Source: Polaromonas sp. (GTDB taxonomy: Bacteria; Pseudomonadota; Gammaproteobacteria; Burkholderiales; Burkholderiaceae_C). Taken from it: a stretch of 6,948 nt of DNA. Made by a program: the position numbers and the translations under genes. The notes beneath the pieces are model-generated. The model saw only the letters and a list, made by a program, of their open reading frames with translations, made no database searches and was not told where the DNA came from. This document shows, piece after piece, positions 1 through 5,285 of the stretch. Location: contig JABMMH010000103.1 in NCBI GenBank assembly GCA_013205645.1, positions 1 through 6,948 on the forward strand, read 5' to 3'. Numbering within the stretch: position 1 is the stretch's first letter; every line of letters begins with the position of its first letter.

Positions 1-678
1 GCCGCAGGCCGGGTTCCGATCATGGCTGGCTGTGGTGCTAACTCCACCAAAGAAGCGATTGAATTAGCGCAATTCGCCAAAACGGTCGGCGCCGACTGCC
101 AACTCCAAGTTGTACCTTATTACAACAAACCGACCCAAGAAGGCCAGTACCTGCACTTCAAAGCGATTGCCGAAGCGGTTGATCTGCCCATGGTGTTGTA
201 CAACGTTCCCGGCCGCAGCGTGGCAGACATGCTGCACCCGACAGTCATGCGGCTGACGCAGGTGCCGGGCATTGTCGGCATCAAGGAAGCCACCGGCAAC
301 TTAGAGCGCGCACAATGGCTGATCAAAGAAACCCCGGCTGATTTCGCGGTGTACTCAGGTGACGACGCGACCGCTGTGGCCCTGATGCTGTGCGGTGGTC
401 AAGGCAATGTCAGCGTGACAGCCAACGTCGCCCCGCGCCTGATGCATGAGCTGTGCATGGCCGCAGTGGCAGGCGACGCCCGACGCGCCATGCAGATCCA
501 ACTGCAACTGTTGCCTCTGCACAAACATCTTTTTGTGGAAGCTAACCCTATTCCCGTGAAATGGGCCATGGCCCGCATGAAACTTTGTGGCCCCACCTTG
601 CGCCTGCCCATGACGCCGCTGGAACCATCCAACGAAGCCACTGTCGAAAACGCATTGCGCGTTTGCGGCTTGATCTGA
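1..678 (+). CDS. dapA: 4-hydroxy-tetrahydrodipicolinate synthase (5' end missing)
   Basis: Cytoplasmic enzyme that condenses pyruvate with aspartate semialdehyde, the first committed step of lysine and meso-diaminopimelate synthesis. The reading frame is open from base 1, and the methionine at base 22 is internal: it lies in the conserved stretch that reads VIAGTGANST in E. coli and IMAGCGANST here. About 225 C-terminal residues are present, so roughly 65-70 N-terminal residues of a family near 292 residues lie outside the window. Visible landmarks are PYYNKPTQEG, the YNVPGR motif with the catalytic tyrosine (codon 199-201) and the arginine that binds substrate carboxylate, the Schiff-base lysine in GIKEATGN (codon 283-285), SGDD, and the C-terminal NPIPVKWA and LRLPMTP segments. 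No key residue in the visible part is altered. bamC follows after 15 bases, the same gene pair as in E. coli. The identification is near certain; only the start is unseen. Confidence 0.97.
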   Translation, partial: AAGRVPIMAGCGANSTKEAIELAQFAKTVGADCQLQVVPYYNKPTQEGQYLHFKAIAEAVDLPMVLYNVPGRSVADMLHPTVMRLTQVPGIVGIKEATGNLERAQWLIKETPADFAVYSGDDATAVALMLCGGQGNVSVTANVAPRLMHELCMAAVAGDARRAMQIQLQLLPLHKHLFVEANPIPVKWAMARMKLCGPTLRLPMTPLEPSNEATVENALRVCGLI

Positions 679-682
679 TCTG

Positions 683-687
683 AAGGA
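683..687 (+). promoter_or_regulatory. Ribosome binding site that selects the TTG start of bamC
   Basis: The sequence AAGGA lies 6 bases before the TTG at 694 and 18 bases before the ATG at 706. The spacing fits initiation at TTG and is too long for the ATG. It lies in the gap just after the dapA stop codon. Confidence 0.6.
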
Positions 688-693
688 ATTGAC

Positions 694-1839
694 TTGAAGA
701 CTCACATGACTATTTCCAACCCACGCACACCAATGGGTTTGGCTGTTGCCGCATTGCTCGCCGGTCTCGCTCTGAGTGGCTGCACTTCGGTCAGCGACAC
801 CCTGAGTGGCGGCAAAGTGGATTACAAGTCTGCATCGACAACCAAAAGTGGCGCTGGGCTCGACGTTCCACCCGACCTCAGCCAACTCACACGCGACAGC
901 CGTTACGTGGTTCCCGGCATGGCCGTTTCAGCCAACGCTTACCAAGTCACTCAGCCCGACAACGCCACGCCAACAGCGGCCAAATCCATAGGCGACGTCC
1001 GCGTTGAGCGCGCCGGCAACCACCGCTGGCTGGTGGTCAGCCGCCCAGTAGACAAGCTTTGGGACCCGGTGCGTGAGTTCTGGAAAGAAAGCGGTTTTCA
1101 GCTGCAAATTGAGCAAGCTGAGCTCGGCATTATGGAAACCGATTTCGCCGAAAACCGCGCAAAATTGCCGCAAGACTTCATCCGCAATACCCTTGGCAAG
1201 GTCTTCGACAGCCTGTACTCGACGGGTGAACGCGACAAATTTCGCACCCGCCTAGAGCGCACCGCCAACGGCAATACCGAAATTTTCATCAGTCACCGTG
1301 GCATGGTCGAAGTGGTCACCGGCAATGCCAGCACCGGCGGCAGCGGCTCCACCGTGTGGCAGCCCCGCCCAGCCGACCCGGAGCTCGAAGCCGAGTTTCT
1401 GCGTCGTTTAATGGTCAAGTTGGGCGTCACCCAAGAACAGTCCAAAGCCTTGGTGGCCAGTGCTGTGCCACGTCAAACCTCCCGCATTGCGTCAGTCAAC
1501 GGCATTCCGGCGCTGCAAGTCGACGAAGGTTTTGAGCGCGCTTGGCGTCGCGTTGGGCTGGCTCTTGACCGTACCGGTTTCACCGTCGAAGACCGCGACC
1601 GGACGCAAGGCCTGTATTTCGTGCGCTATGTGTCACTGAACACCGACGCCAAAGAAGCCGGTTTCTTCAGCAAATTGTTCAGCGGTTCAGCAGCCCCTTC
1701 AGCGCCCCTCAAGTACCAGATTGCACTGCGCAGCAAAGACGAGTCGACCACCGTGTCAGTGCTCAATGCGGACGGCAAGCCTGAAACCTCGGTCAATGCC
1801 GAGCGCATCATCAAGGTGCTGGCGGACGACCTGAGGTAA
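694..1839 (+). CDS. bamC: Outer membrane assembly lipoprotein BamC (NlpB family)
   Basis: Lipoprotein subunit of the BAM complex, which folds beta-barrel proteins into the outer membrane. The 381-residue product has a lipoprotein signal with a hydrophobic stretch at about residues 14-28 and lipobox LSGC ending at Cys30. Residue 31 is Thr, not Asp, which fits transport to the outer membrane. Next comes the extended BamC N-terminal segment with VDYKSA (42-47) and GLDVPPDL (55-62), the part that contacts BamD in E. coli. Two helix-grip-like domains follow at about 110-205 and 270-381, joined by a Gly/Ser-rich stretch near 211-220. E. coli BamC is slightly shorter (344 residues). The TTG start is chosen because AAGGA sits 6 bases upstream; an ATG four codons later is the alternative and would still give a full signal peptide. 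It is probably cotranscribed with dapA and the following MBL gene. Confidence 0.9.
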   Translation: MKTHMTISNPRTPMGLAVAALLAGLALSGCTSVSDTLSGGKVDYKSASTTKSGAGLDVPPDLSQLTRDSRYVVPGMAVSANAYQVTQPDNATPTAAKSIGDVRVERAGNHRWLVVSRPVDKLWDPVREFWKESGFQLQIEQAELGIMETDFAENRAKLPQDFIRNTLGKVFDSLYSTGERDKFRTRLERTANGNTEIFISHRGMVEVVTGNASTGGSGSTVWQPRPADPELEAEFLRRLMVKLGVTQEQSKALVASAVPRQTSRIASVNGIPALQVDEGFERAWRRVGLALDRTGFTVEDRDRTQGLYFVRYVSLNTDAKEAGFFSKLFSGSAAPSAPLKYQIALRSKDESTTVSVLNADGKPETSVNAERIIKVLADDLR

Positions 1840-1859
1840 ACCGGTAACGTTCGCCGCAG

Positions 1860-2648
1860 GTGCTGCGCTTCAAGAATCTGGGCAGCGGCAGCACGGGCAA
1901 TGCCACGCTGGTACAAGCCAGTGGCATTCGCACGGCCCGCTTGCTGGTCGACTGCGGCTTGGGGCTCAAGCAGCTCGCCCTTCGCTTGGCCGAAGCGGTC
2001 CCGTCAGAGGCCGCGCCGGTGGACGCGATTTTTATCACGCACGAACACAGCGACCACATTGGTTGCACCCGCCAGTTTGCCCAACGCCACCGGATTCCGG
2101 TCTGGATGAGCCGGGGCACCTACGAAGCCTTGGGCAGCCCCGACTTTGATGGCCTGCTGAACATCGCAGCAGACGGCCAAGCGATTGATCTCGGCGAGCT
2201 GCAGTTCACACCCTTCACCGTCCCGCACGATGCCCGCGAACCGCTGCAGTTGAGCTGCACCGACGGCAACGCCAAACTCGGCGTGCTGACCGATCTGGGC
2301 CATGCGACAGCGCATGTGCTGACGCACTTAGCCGGTTGCCACGCCTTGCTGCTGGAGTGCAACCACGACACAGACTTGCTGGCCCAATCGAGTTATCCCG
2401 CATTTCTGAAAAAGCGAGTGGGCGGACACTATGGTCATTTGTCGAATGCCGCTGCGGCGGCGGTTTCAGAGGCAATCGCCCATGCCGGGCTGAAGCACGT
2501 GGTGGCAGCCCATTTGAGTGCGCAGAACAACAGCCCAAGCTTGGCGTTGCAAGCGCTGCTCAGCAATGCGGCAAGGCTTTGGGGCGGCCCGGAATTGTCA
2601 GTCGCTCACCCGACCGAAGGAACGCACTGGATTCAGGTCAGCGCCTGA
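1860..2648 (+). CDS. MBL-fold metallohydrolase, YycJ/WalJ-like
   Basis: A 262-residue metallo-beta-lactamase-fold protein. The N-terminus LRFKNLGSGSTGN is typical of the YycJ/WalJ branch. Predicted metal ligands are H61, H63, D65 and H66 in THEHSDHIG, D145 in LTDLGH and H218 in AAHLSAQNNSP; H123 (VPHDA), ECNHD (166-170) and GHYGHLSN (189-196) are further family landmarks. All expected metal ligands are present, so an active di-metal hydrolase is expected. Some Gram-positive relatives are described as nucleases or as linked to the WalRK cell-wall regulon; the substrate in betaproteobacteria is unknown to me and no walRK genes are nearby. GTG at 1860 is the start, because a TAA lies in frame at 1845 and no ATG lies between. 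There is no good Shine-Dalgarno sequence, so coupling to bamC, whose stop is 20 bases upstream, is plausible. A terminator follows at 2664. Confidence 0.88.
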   Translation: MLRFKNLGSGSTGNATLVQASGIRTARLLVDCGLGLKQLALRLAEAVPSEAAPVDAIFITHEHSDHIGCTRQFAQRHRIPVWMSRGTYEALGSPDFDGLLNIAADGQAIDLGELQFTPFTVPHDAREPLQLSCTDGNAKLGVLTDLGHATAHVLTHLAGCHALLLECNHDTDLLAQSSYPAFLKKRVGGHYGHLSNAAAAAVSEAIAHAGLKHVVAAHLSAQNNSPSLALQALLSNAARLWGGPELSVAHPTEGTHWIQVSA

Positions 2649-2663
2649 GCCAGCCAAGACGAA

Positions 2664-2691
2664 AAAAAGCCGCCCCGAGGAGCGGCTTTTT
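2664..2691. terminator. Bidirectional Rho-independent terminator
   Basis: Left arm AAAAAGCCGC (2664-2673) and right arm GCGGCTTTTT (2682-2691) are exact reverse complements around an 8-base loop. Read on the plus strand, the GC stem is followed by a T run that ends the dapA-bamC-MBL transcript 15 bases after the MBL stop. Read on the minus strand, the A run becomes the T tract and ends the lipoprotein gene whose stop is at 2706. The A tract begins at 2662, so the minus-strand U tract is slightly longer. Confidence 0.88.
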
Positions 2692-2705
2692 GGAGCAGCG
2701 AAGAA

Positions 2706-2906
2706 TTACTTGGCGGCTGGTGCAGCAGGTGCAGCAGCTGGAGCCGAAGCGTCAGCAGCTGGAGCGACTGGAGCCGAAGCGTCAGCAGCTGGCGCTGGTG
2801 CTGGTGCAACAACTGGCGCTGGTGCTTCAACTGGGGCTTCTTTTTTACCGCAAGCGGCCAGGGCGAAAGCTGCGACGATAGCTGCCAAAACGAGTGATTT
2901 GTTCAT
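2706..2906 (-). CDS. Small Ala/Pro-rich lipoprotein with internal repeats
   Basis: A 66-residue predicted lipoprotein. The signal has a Lys at residue 3, a hydrophobic core at about 5-16 and lipobox LAAC ending at Cys19. Residue 20 is Gly, which fits outer-membrane sorting. After a short charged GKKE stretch the mature 48 residues are almost only Ala, Pro, Val, Ser and Asp, with two copies of ADASAP in a 10-residue period, and the last residue is Lys. Such a chain is expected to be extended and unfolded rather than globular. The ATG at 2904-2906 has a Shine-Dalgarno CAAGG 9 bases upstream, which supports real translation, and the gene ends at a strong shared terminator. I do not recognise a named family and assign no function; a periplasmic spacer or tether role is an inference. 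roxA lies 185 bases upstream on the same strand. Confidence 0.82.
   Translation of the reverse strand: MNKSLVLAAIVAAFALAACGKKEAPVEAPAPVVAPAPAPAADASAPVAPAADASAPAAAPAAPAAK
2738..2792. repeat. 30-bp-period direct repeat inside the lipoprotein gene
   Basis: Bases 2738-2762 and 2768-2792 are identical over 25 positions; each copy begins CTGGAGCCGA and ends CAGCAGCTGG. The 30-bp period keeps the reading frame and encodes the repeated ADASAP unit of the lipoprotein. Identity at the DNA level, including third codon positions, points to recent duplication or slippage rather than amino-acid selection alone. Confidence 0.9.
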
Positions 2907-2915
2907 TTTTTGATA

Positions 2916-2920
2916 CCTTG
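2916..2920 (-). promoter_or_regulatory. Ribosome binding site of the small lipoprotein gene
   Basis: On the minus strand CAAGG lies 9 bases before the ATG at 2904-2906, a usable Shine-Dalgarno with normal spacing. An AT-rich stretch with TATATA (2921-2930 region) sits just upstream and could include a -10 box, but no good -35 partner is visible, so I place no promoter. Confidence 0.6.
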
Positions 2921-2950
2921 ATATATATGTAAGAAAACAATTTTTGAAGA

Positions 2951-2971
2951 GGTTAACTAAAACAGTTAGCC
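2951..2971. repeat. Imperfect inverted repeat upstream of the lipoprotein gene
   Basis: Arms GGTTAACT (2951-2958) and AGTTAGCC (2964-2971) pair across a 5-base loop, with one G-T wobble if read on the plus strand and one C/A mismatch on the minus strand. It is not followed by an uninterrupted T run on either side, so it is a weak terminator candidate. A regulator binding site for the lipoprotein promoter is the alternative. Confidence 0.45.
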
Positions 2972-3039
2972 TCCCAGTTCAGGCAGGAGAATTCGAGCGC
3001 TACCAGCCCAACGCGGAAGTATATGCGGATTTACCCCCG

Positions 3040-3062
3040 GTTGTGAAGCGTAAAAACACAAC
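3040..3062. repeat. Inverted repeat downstream of roxA
   Basis: GTTGTG (3040-3045) and CACAAC (3057-3062) are exact reverse complements around an 11-base A-rich loop. It lies about 30 bases past the roxA stop. No T run follows the stem on the minus strand, so I cannot call it the roxA terminator; it could be a protein-binding site or part of a structured transcript. Confidence 0.35.
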
Positions 3063-3091
3063 AATTTAGAGAATCGAGCGTTTTCTGGCAT

Positions 3092-4270
3092 TTATACAAA
3101 ACTTAACCAACCGGCATCGCGCCAATCGGCAAGTAAGTTTTGTGCCGAAGCGCTGGCTTTGCGTAATTCGGCAGCACCCAGCTGCCGCTGATCCGCCAGC
3201 CGCCGCATCAGCGCCGCATCAGCGCCTTTGGCCCGGTAACTTTCACCATTGATAAAGAGGTGATGCTCGTCATACATCATCCGAGTGCGCGCATCGAGCA
3301 CCAAATTGGACGCCGCACCAAAAATAGGCACACCGGTTAAATCATCACTGGGCTCATCAAACCAAACCGACGGCTTCGGCTCGGTCAGGTATTCACCCAA
3401 GGCGCATGCCAGCGCCAACGGGTCTTTCAAAGCCGATGCCACGGCTTGCCGGGCGAACTCAGTCAACTCAGCCGGCAACGCAGCCGGGTTAGCCGTGGCC
3501 AGCTGCTGCGGGTCACGGTATAGCTTGGGCGCTGCCGCAGCCTCTTCATCGTCGGCGCCAAACTCGGCCAAGCGCTGCAGCAGCGCACCCGCCAGTTCGG
3601 TCTGACTCGGCGCTCTAAAGCCAATCGAGTAGGTCATGCAAGCTTCCGGCTTGCCATCGGCAGAGAAAGCCTCTTCAGCCACGCCGTCGTGGGCATAACG
3701 CGGCGGCAAATAAAGCATGTCGCCAGCCTCAAGGACAAATTCCTCGGTTGGTGCAAAATTTTGCAGAATTTTCAGCGGCACGCCTTCCTGCAAGGTGAAA
3801 TCCGCCTGTTTGCCGATGCGCCAGCGGCGCCGACCGCTGGCCTGCAACAAGAACACGTCGTAGCTGTCAAAGTGCGGCCCGACACCGCCGCCCGCGCTGG
3901 CGTAGGAGATCATCAAATCATCCATGCGAGCGTCAGGCACAAAGCGAAATTGCTGCAGCAGCGCATGCGCTTTGGCCTCGTGCATGTCAACGCCCTGCAC
4001 CAGCAGCGACCAGCCGGGTTTGCTCAAGGCCGGTAGACTGCGCGGCGCAAACGGCCCAGACTTCATGCGCCAGCCCGTCGCGCCCTGCACCACCAGTCGC
4101 GACTCGACAGTCTCTTGGCCGGCCAGTTCAAACAGTTCAGGCCGACTCAGGATCGGCTTGAAACCGGGTAAGGCTTGGCGCACTAACAAAGGCTTTTTTT
4201 GCCAATGGCGGCGCATGAATTGCTGAGGCGTCAGACCGCCCAGCAGGGCTGATGATTGAGTTATATCCAT
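3092..4270 (-). CDS. roxA: Ribosomal protein L16 arginine 3-hydroxylase (JmjC/cupin oxygenase)
   Basis: Fe(II)/2-oxoglutarate dioxygenase of the RoxA (YcfD) family, which in E. coli hydroxylates an arginine of ribosomal protein L16. The 392-residue protein aligns by eye with E. coli YcfD: RHWQKKPLLV (21-30), SGPF (71-74), WSLLVQGVD (87-95), DDLMISYASAGGGVGPHFDSYDVF (two pieces within 117-140) and GRRRWRIG (146-153). The iron ligands are H133 and D135 in the HxD motif and H194 in PRYAHDG; the basic RRRW segment lies where the family binds 2-oxoglutarate. YSIGFRAPS (about 214-222) follows, then an Ala-rich stretch near 240-275 and a C-terminal winged-helix-like region. All catalytic residues are intact. 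The ATG at 4268-4270 gives the usual length before RHWQK but has no clear Shine-Dalgarno. The gene diverges from the SlyD-like gene across 14 bases. Confidence 0.93.
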   Translation of the reverse strand: MDITQSSALLGGLTPQQFMRRHWQKKPLLVRQALPGFKPILSRPELFELAGQETVESRLVVQGATGWRMKSGPFAPRSLPALSKPGWSLLVQGVDMHEAKAHALLQQFRFVPDARMDDLMISYASAGGGVGPHFDSYDVFLLQASGRRRWRIGKQADFTLQEGVPLKILQNFAPTEEFVLEAGDMLYLPPRYAHDGVAEEAFSADGKPEACMTYSIGFRAPSQTELAGALLQRLAEFGADDEEAAAAPKLYRDPQQLATANPAALPAELTEFARQAVASALKDPLALACALGEYLTEPKPSVWFDEPSDDLTGVPIFGAASNLVLDARTRMMYDEHHLFINGESYRAKGADAALMRRLADQRQLGAAELRKASASAQNLLADWRDAGWLSFV

Positions 4271-4272
4271 GG

Positions 4273-4282
4273 GACAATTGTC
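4273..4282. promoter_or_regulatory. Perfect 10-bp palindrome between the divergent roxA and slyD-like starts
   Basis: GACAATTGTC is a perfect palindrome. The two start codons, CAT at 4268-4270 (roxA, minus) and ATG at 4285-4287 (plus), are equidistant from its centre. With only 14 bases between the starts, any promoter must lie partly inside the opposite gene; TATATC at 4262-4267 is a possible -10 for the plus gene but lacks a good -35. The palindrome may be an operator or chance. Confidence 0.35.
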
Positions 4283-4284
4283 GG

Positions 4285-4818
4285 ATGAAAATCACCCCAC
4301 AATGCGTTGTTGCCCTGAGCTGGGTCCTGAAAGACACCTTGGGCGAGGTCCTGGACGAACTCGATGAGCCGGTTGAATTCTTGCTGGGAGGCAATGACCT
4401 GCTGGCAAAAATAGAAGAAAGCTTGCAAGGCCATGAGGCCGGCGACAAGGTCGACCTGCACCTAGAACCCGAGCAAACCTTCGGCGACTACGACGAAAAT
4501 TTTGTCTTTCTCGAGCCGCGCAAGCTATTTCCCGCTGAGCTAGAAGAAGGCATGACCTTCGACGGTCAAGCCCTGCCACCGGGCTGCAACCCCGAGACAC
4601 CGCCGCACCTGATCTACACCGTCACCGACATCTACCCTGAGCACGTGGTGCTCGACGGCAATCACCCGCTGGCAGGCATCGCCATTCGGCTGTCGTTGGT
4701 GGTAGAGGCTGTACGCGAAGCCACCGTCGAAGAGATCGGTCAAGGCTCGCTAGGCACCAGCTTTTTCAAGCTCGAAGCCGACGACTCACCCCTGCCAGAC
4801 AAAGACACGCTGCACTGA
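4285..4818 (+). CDS. SlyD-like FKBP-type peptidyl-prolyl cis-trans isomerase
   Basis: Cytoplasmic prolyl isomerase and chaperone of the SlyD branch of the FKBP family, 177 residues. The FKBP half is split by the insert-in-flap chaperone domain. Visible landmarks are VVALSWVLKDTLGEVLDE (8-25), LLGGNDLLAKIEESLQGHEAGD (within 33-54), FGDYDENFVFLEPRKLFP (66-83), then the flap domain to about 122, DGNHPLAG (124-131) and VEAVREATVEEI (140-151). These match E. coli SlyD in order. The tail (152-177) is short, acidic and has only one His, so it lacks the His/Cys-rich metal-binding tail of E. coli SlyD and a hydrogenase nickel role is unlikely. An in-frame ATG at 4252 exists but would overlap roxA and add 11 residues absent from the family, so ATG 4285 is chosen. 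The stop is 12 bases from the convergent dut stop, with no terminator visible between them. Confidence 0.9.
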   Translation: MKITPQCVVALSWVLKDTLGEVLDELDEPVEFLLGGNDLLAKIEESLQGHEAGDKVDLHLEPEQTFGDYDENFVFLEPRKLFPAELEEGMTFDGQALPPGCNPETPPHLIYTVTDIYPEHVVLDGNHPLAGIAIRLSLVVEAVREATVEEIGQGSLGTSFFKLEADDSPLPDKDTLH

Positions 4819-4830
4819 GCCTAGCCAGGA

Positions 4831-5277
4831 TTACCGCTTCCCGGTGGAACCGTAGCCGCCTTCGCCGCGGTCGCTGGGCGCGAACTCGCTAACCACATTG
4901 AACTCGGCCTGCACCACCGGCACAATCACCAGCTGCGCGATGCGCTCCATCGGCGCTATGGTGAAAGCCACCTCACTGCGATTCCAAGCGCTGACCATCA
5001 ATTGGCCTTGGTAATCACTGTCAATCAAACCGACCAAGTTGCCCAACACGATGCCGTGTTTATGACCCAAGCCTGAGCGCGGCAAGATCAAGGCGGCAAA
5101 ACCTGGGTCTTCCAAATAAATGGCGATGCCGGTGGGGATGAGTTGCCAGGCGTTCGGAGCGAGCGTCAAGGGCTCGCTCAGGCAGGCGCGCAAGTCGAGG
5201 CCGGCGCTACCGGGCGTGGCGTAAGCCGGCAAGTTGTCGGTGAGGCGCGGGTCGATGATTTTGACGTCAATTTTCAT
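4831..5277 (-). CDS. dut: Deoxyuridine 5'-triphosphate nucleotidohydrolase (dUTPase)
   Basis: Trimeric dUTPase that splits dUTP to dUMP and pyrophosphate, keeping uracil out of DNA and supplying dUMP for thymidylate. The 148 residues carry all five family motifs: PGSAGLDLR (22-30), PRSGLG (66-71), GLIDSDYQG (83-91) with the expected catalytic Asp86, RIAQLVI (112-118) and RGEGGYGSTG (137-146), the last closing over the active site of a neighbouring subunit. Motif 5 has Tyr where Phe is common, a conservative aromatic change. Length is normal (E. coli about 151). The start is ATG at 5275-5277, giving the usual MKIDVKIIDPRL opening. A TTG four codons upstream at 5289 overlaps the coaBC stop as TTGA and is a less likely alternative. 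No Shine-Dalgarno is obvious. With coaBC ending 8 bases upstream, cotranscription and coupled translation are likely. Confidence 0.96.
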   Translation of the reverse strand: MKIDVKIIDPRLTDNLPAYATPGSAGLDLRACLSEPLTLAPNAWQLIPTGIAIYLEDPGFAALILPRSGLGHKHGIVLGNLVGLIDSDYQGQLMVSAWNRSEVAFTIAPMERIAQLVIVPVVQAEFNVVSEFAPSDRGEGGYGSTGKR

Positions 5278-5285
5278 GTTTGTTT

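Larger units (their letters stand above)
2907..3091 (-). other. Repeat-rich spacer between roxA and the small lipoprotein gene
   Basis: This 185-base stretch is visibly more AT-rich than the flanking genes. It holds two hairpin-capable inverted repeats (2951-2971 and 3040-3062) and two near-identical copies of AGAATCGAGCG (2988-2999 with one extra T; 3070-3080). On the minus strand a 41-codon frame runs from an ATG at 3091 directly after the roxA stop (TAAATG) to a stop at 2966. It has no Shine-Dalgarno, uses codons the neighbours avoid (ATA, GGG, GGA) and resembles no protein I know, so I do not call it a gene. A TATAAA at 3095-3090 on the minus strand could be a -10 box for a long leader or a small RNA, but its -35 is poor. 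Most likely it contains the lipoprotein promoter and leader. Confidence 0.5.

Noticed and set aside
355..885. Long minus-strand open frame of 176 codons across dapA and bamC
   Set aside because: It is the shadow of two well-identified genes in GC-rich sequence; its product shows no recognisable domain and it spans the dapA-bamC junction.
2336..2913. Two overlapping plus-strand open frames with Gly/Ala- and Gln/Leu-rich repeats opposite the small lipoprotein
   Set aside because: They are antisense readings of the 30-bp repeats and of the MBL 3' end, run straight through the terminator, and have no family features; the minus-strand lipoprotein has a signal peptide and ribosome binding site.
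4252..4284. Upstream ATG extending the SlyD-like protein by 11 residues
   Set aside because: It would overlap the roxA start and adds a segment not found in the family; ATG 4285 gives the standard N-terminus.
4816..4833. Possible terminator between the convergent slyD-like and dut genes
   Set aside because: The 12-base gap holds no GC-rich hairpin with a T run; transcription probably ends elsewhere or by Rho.
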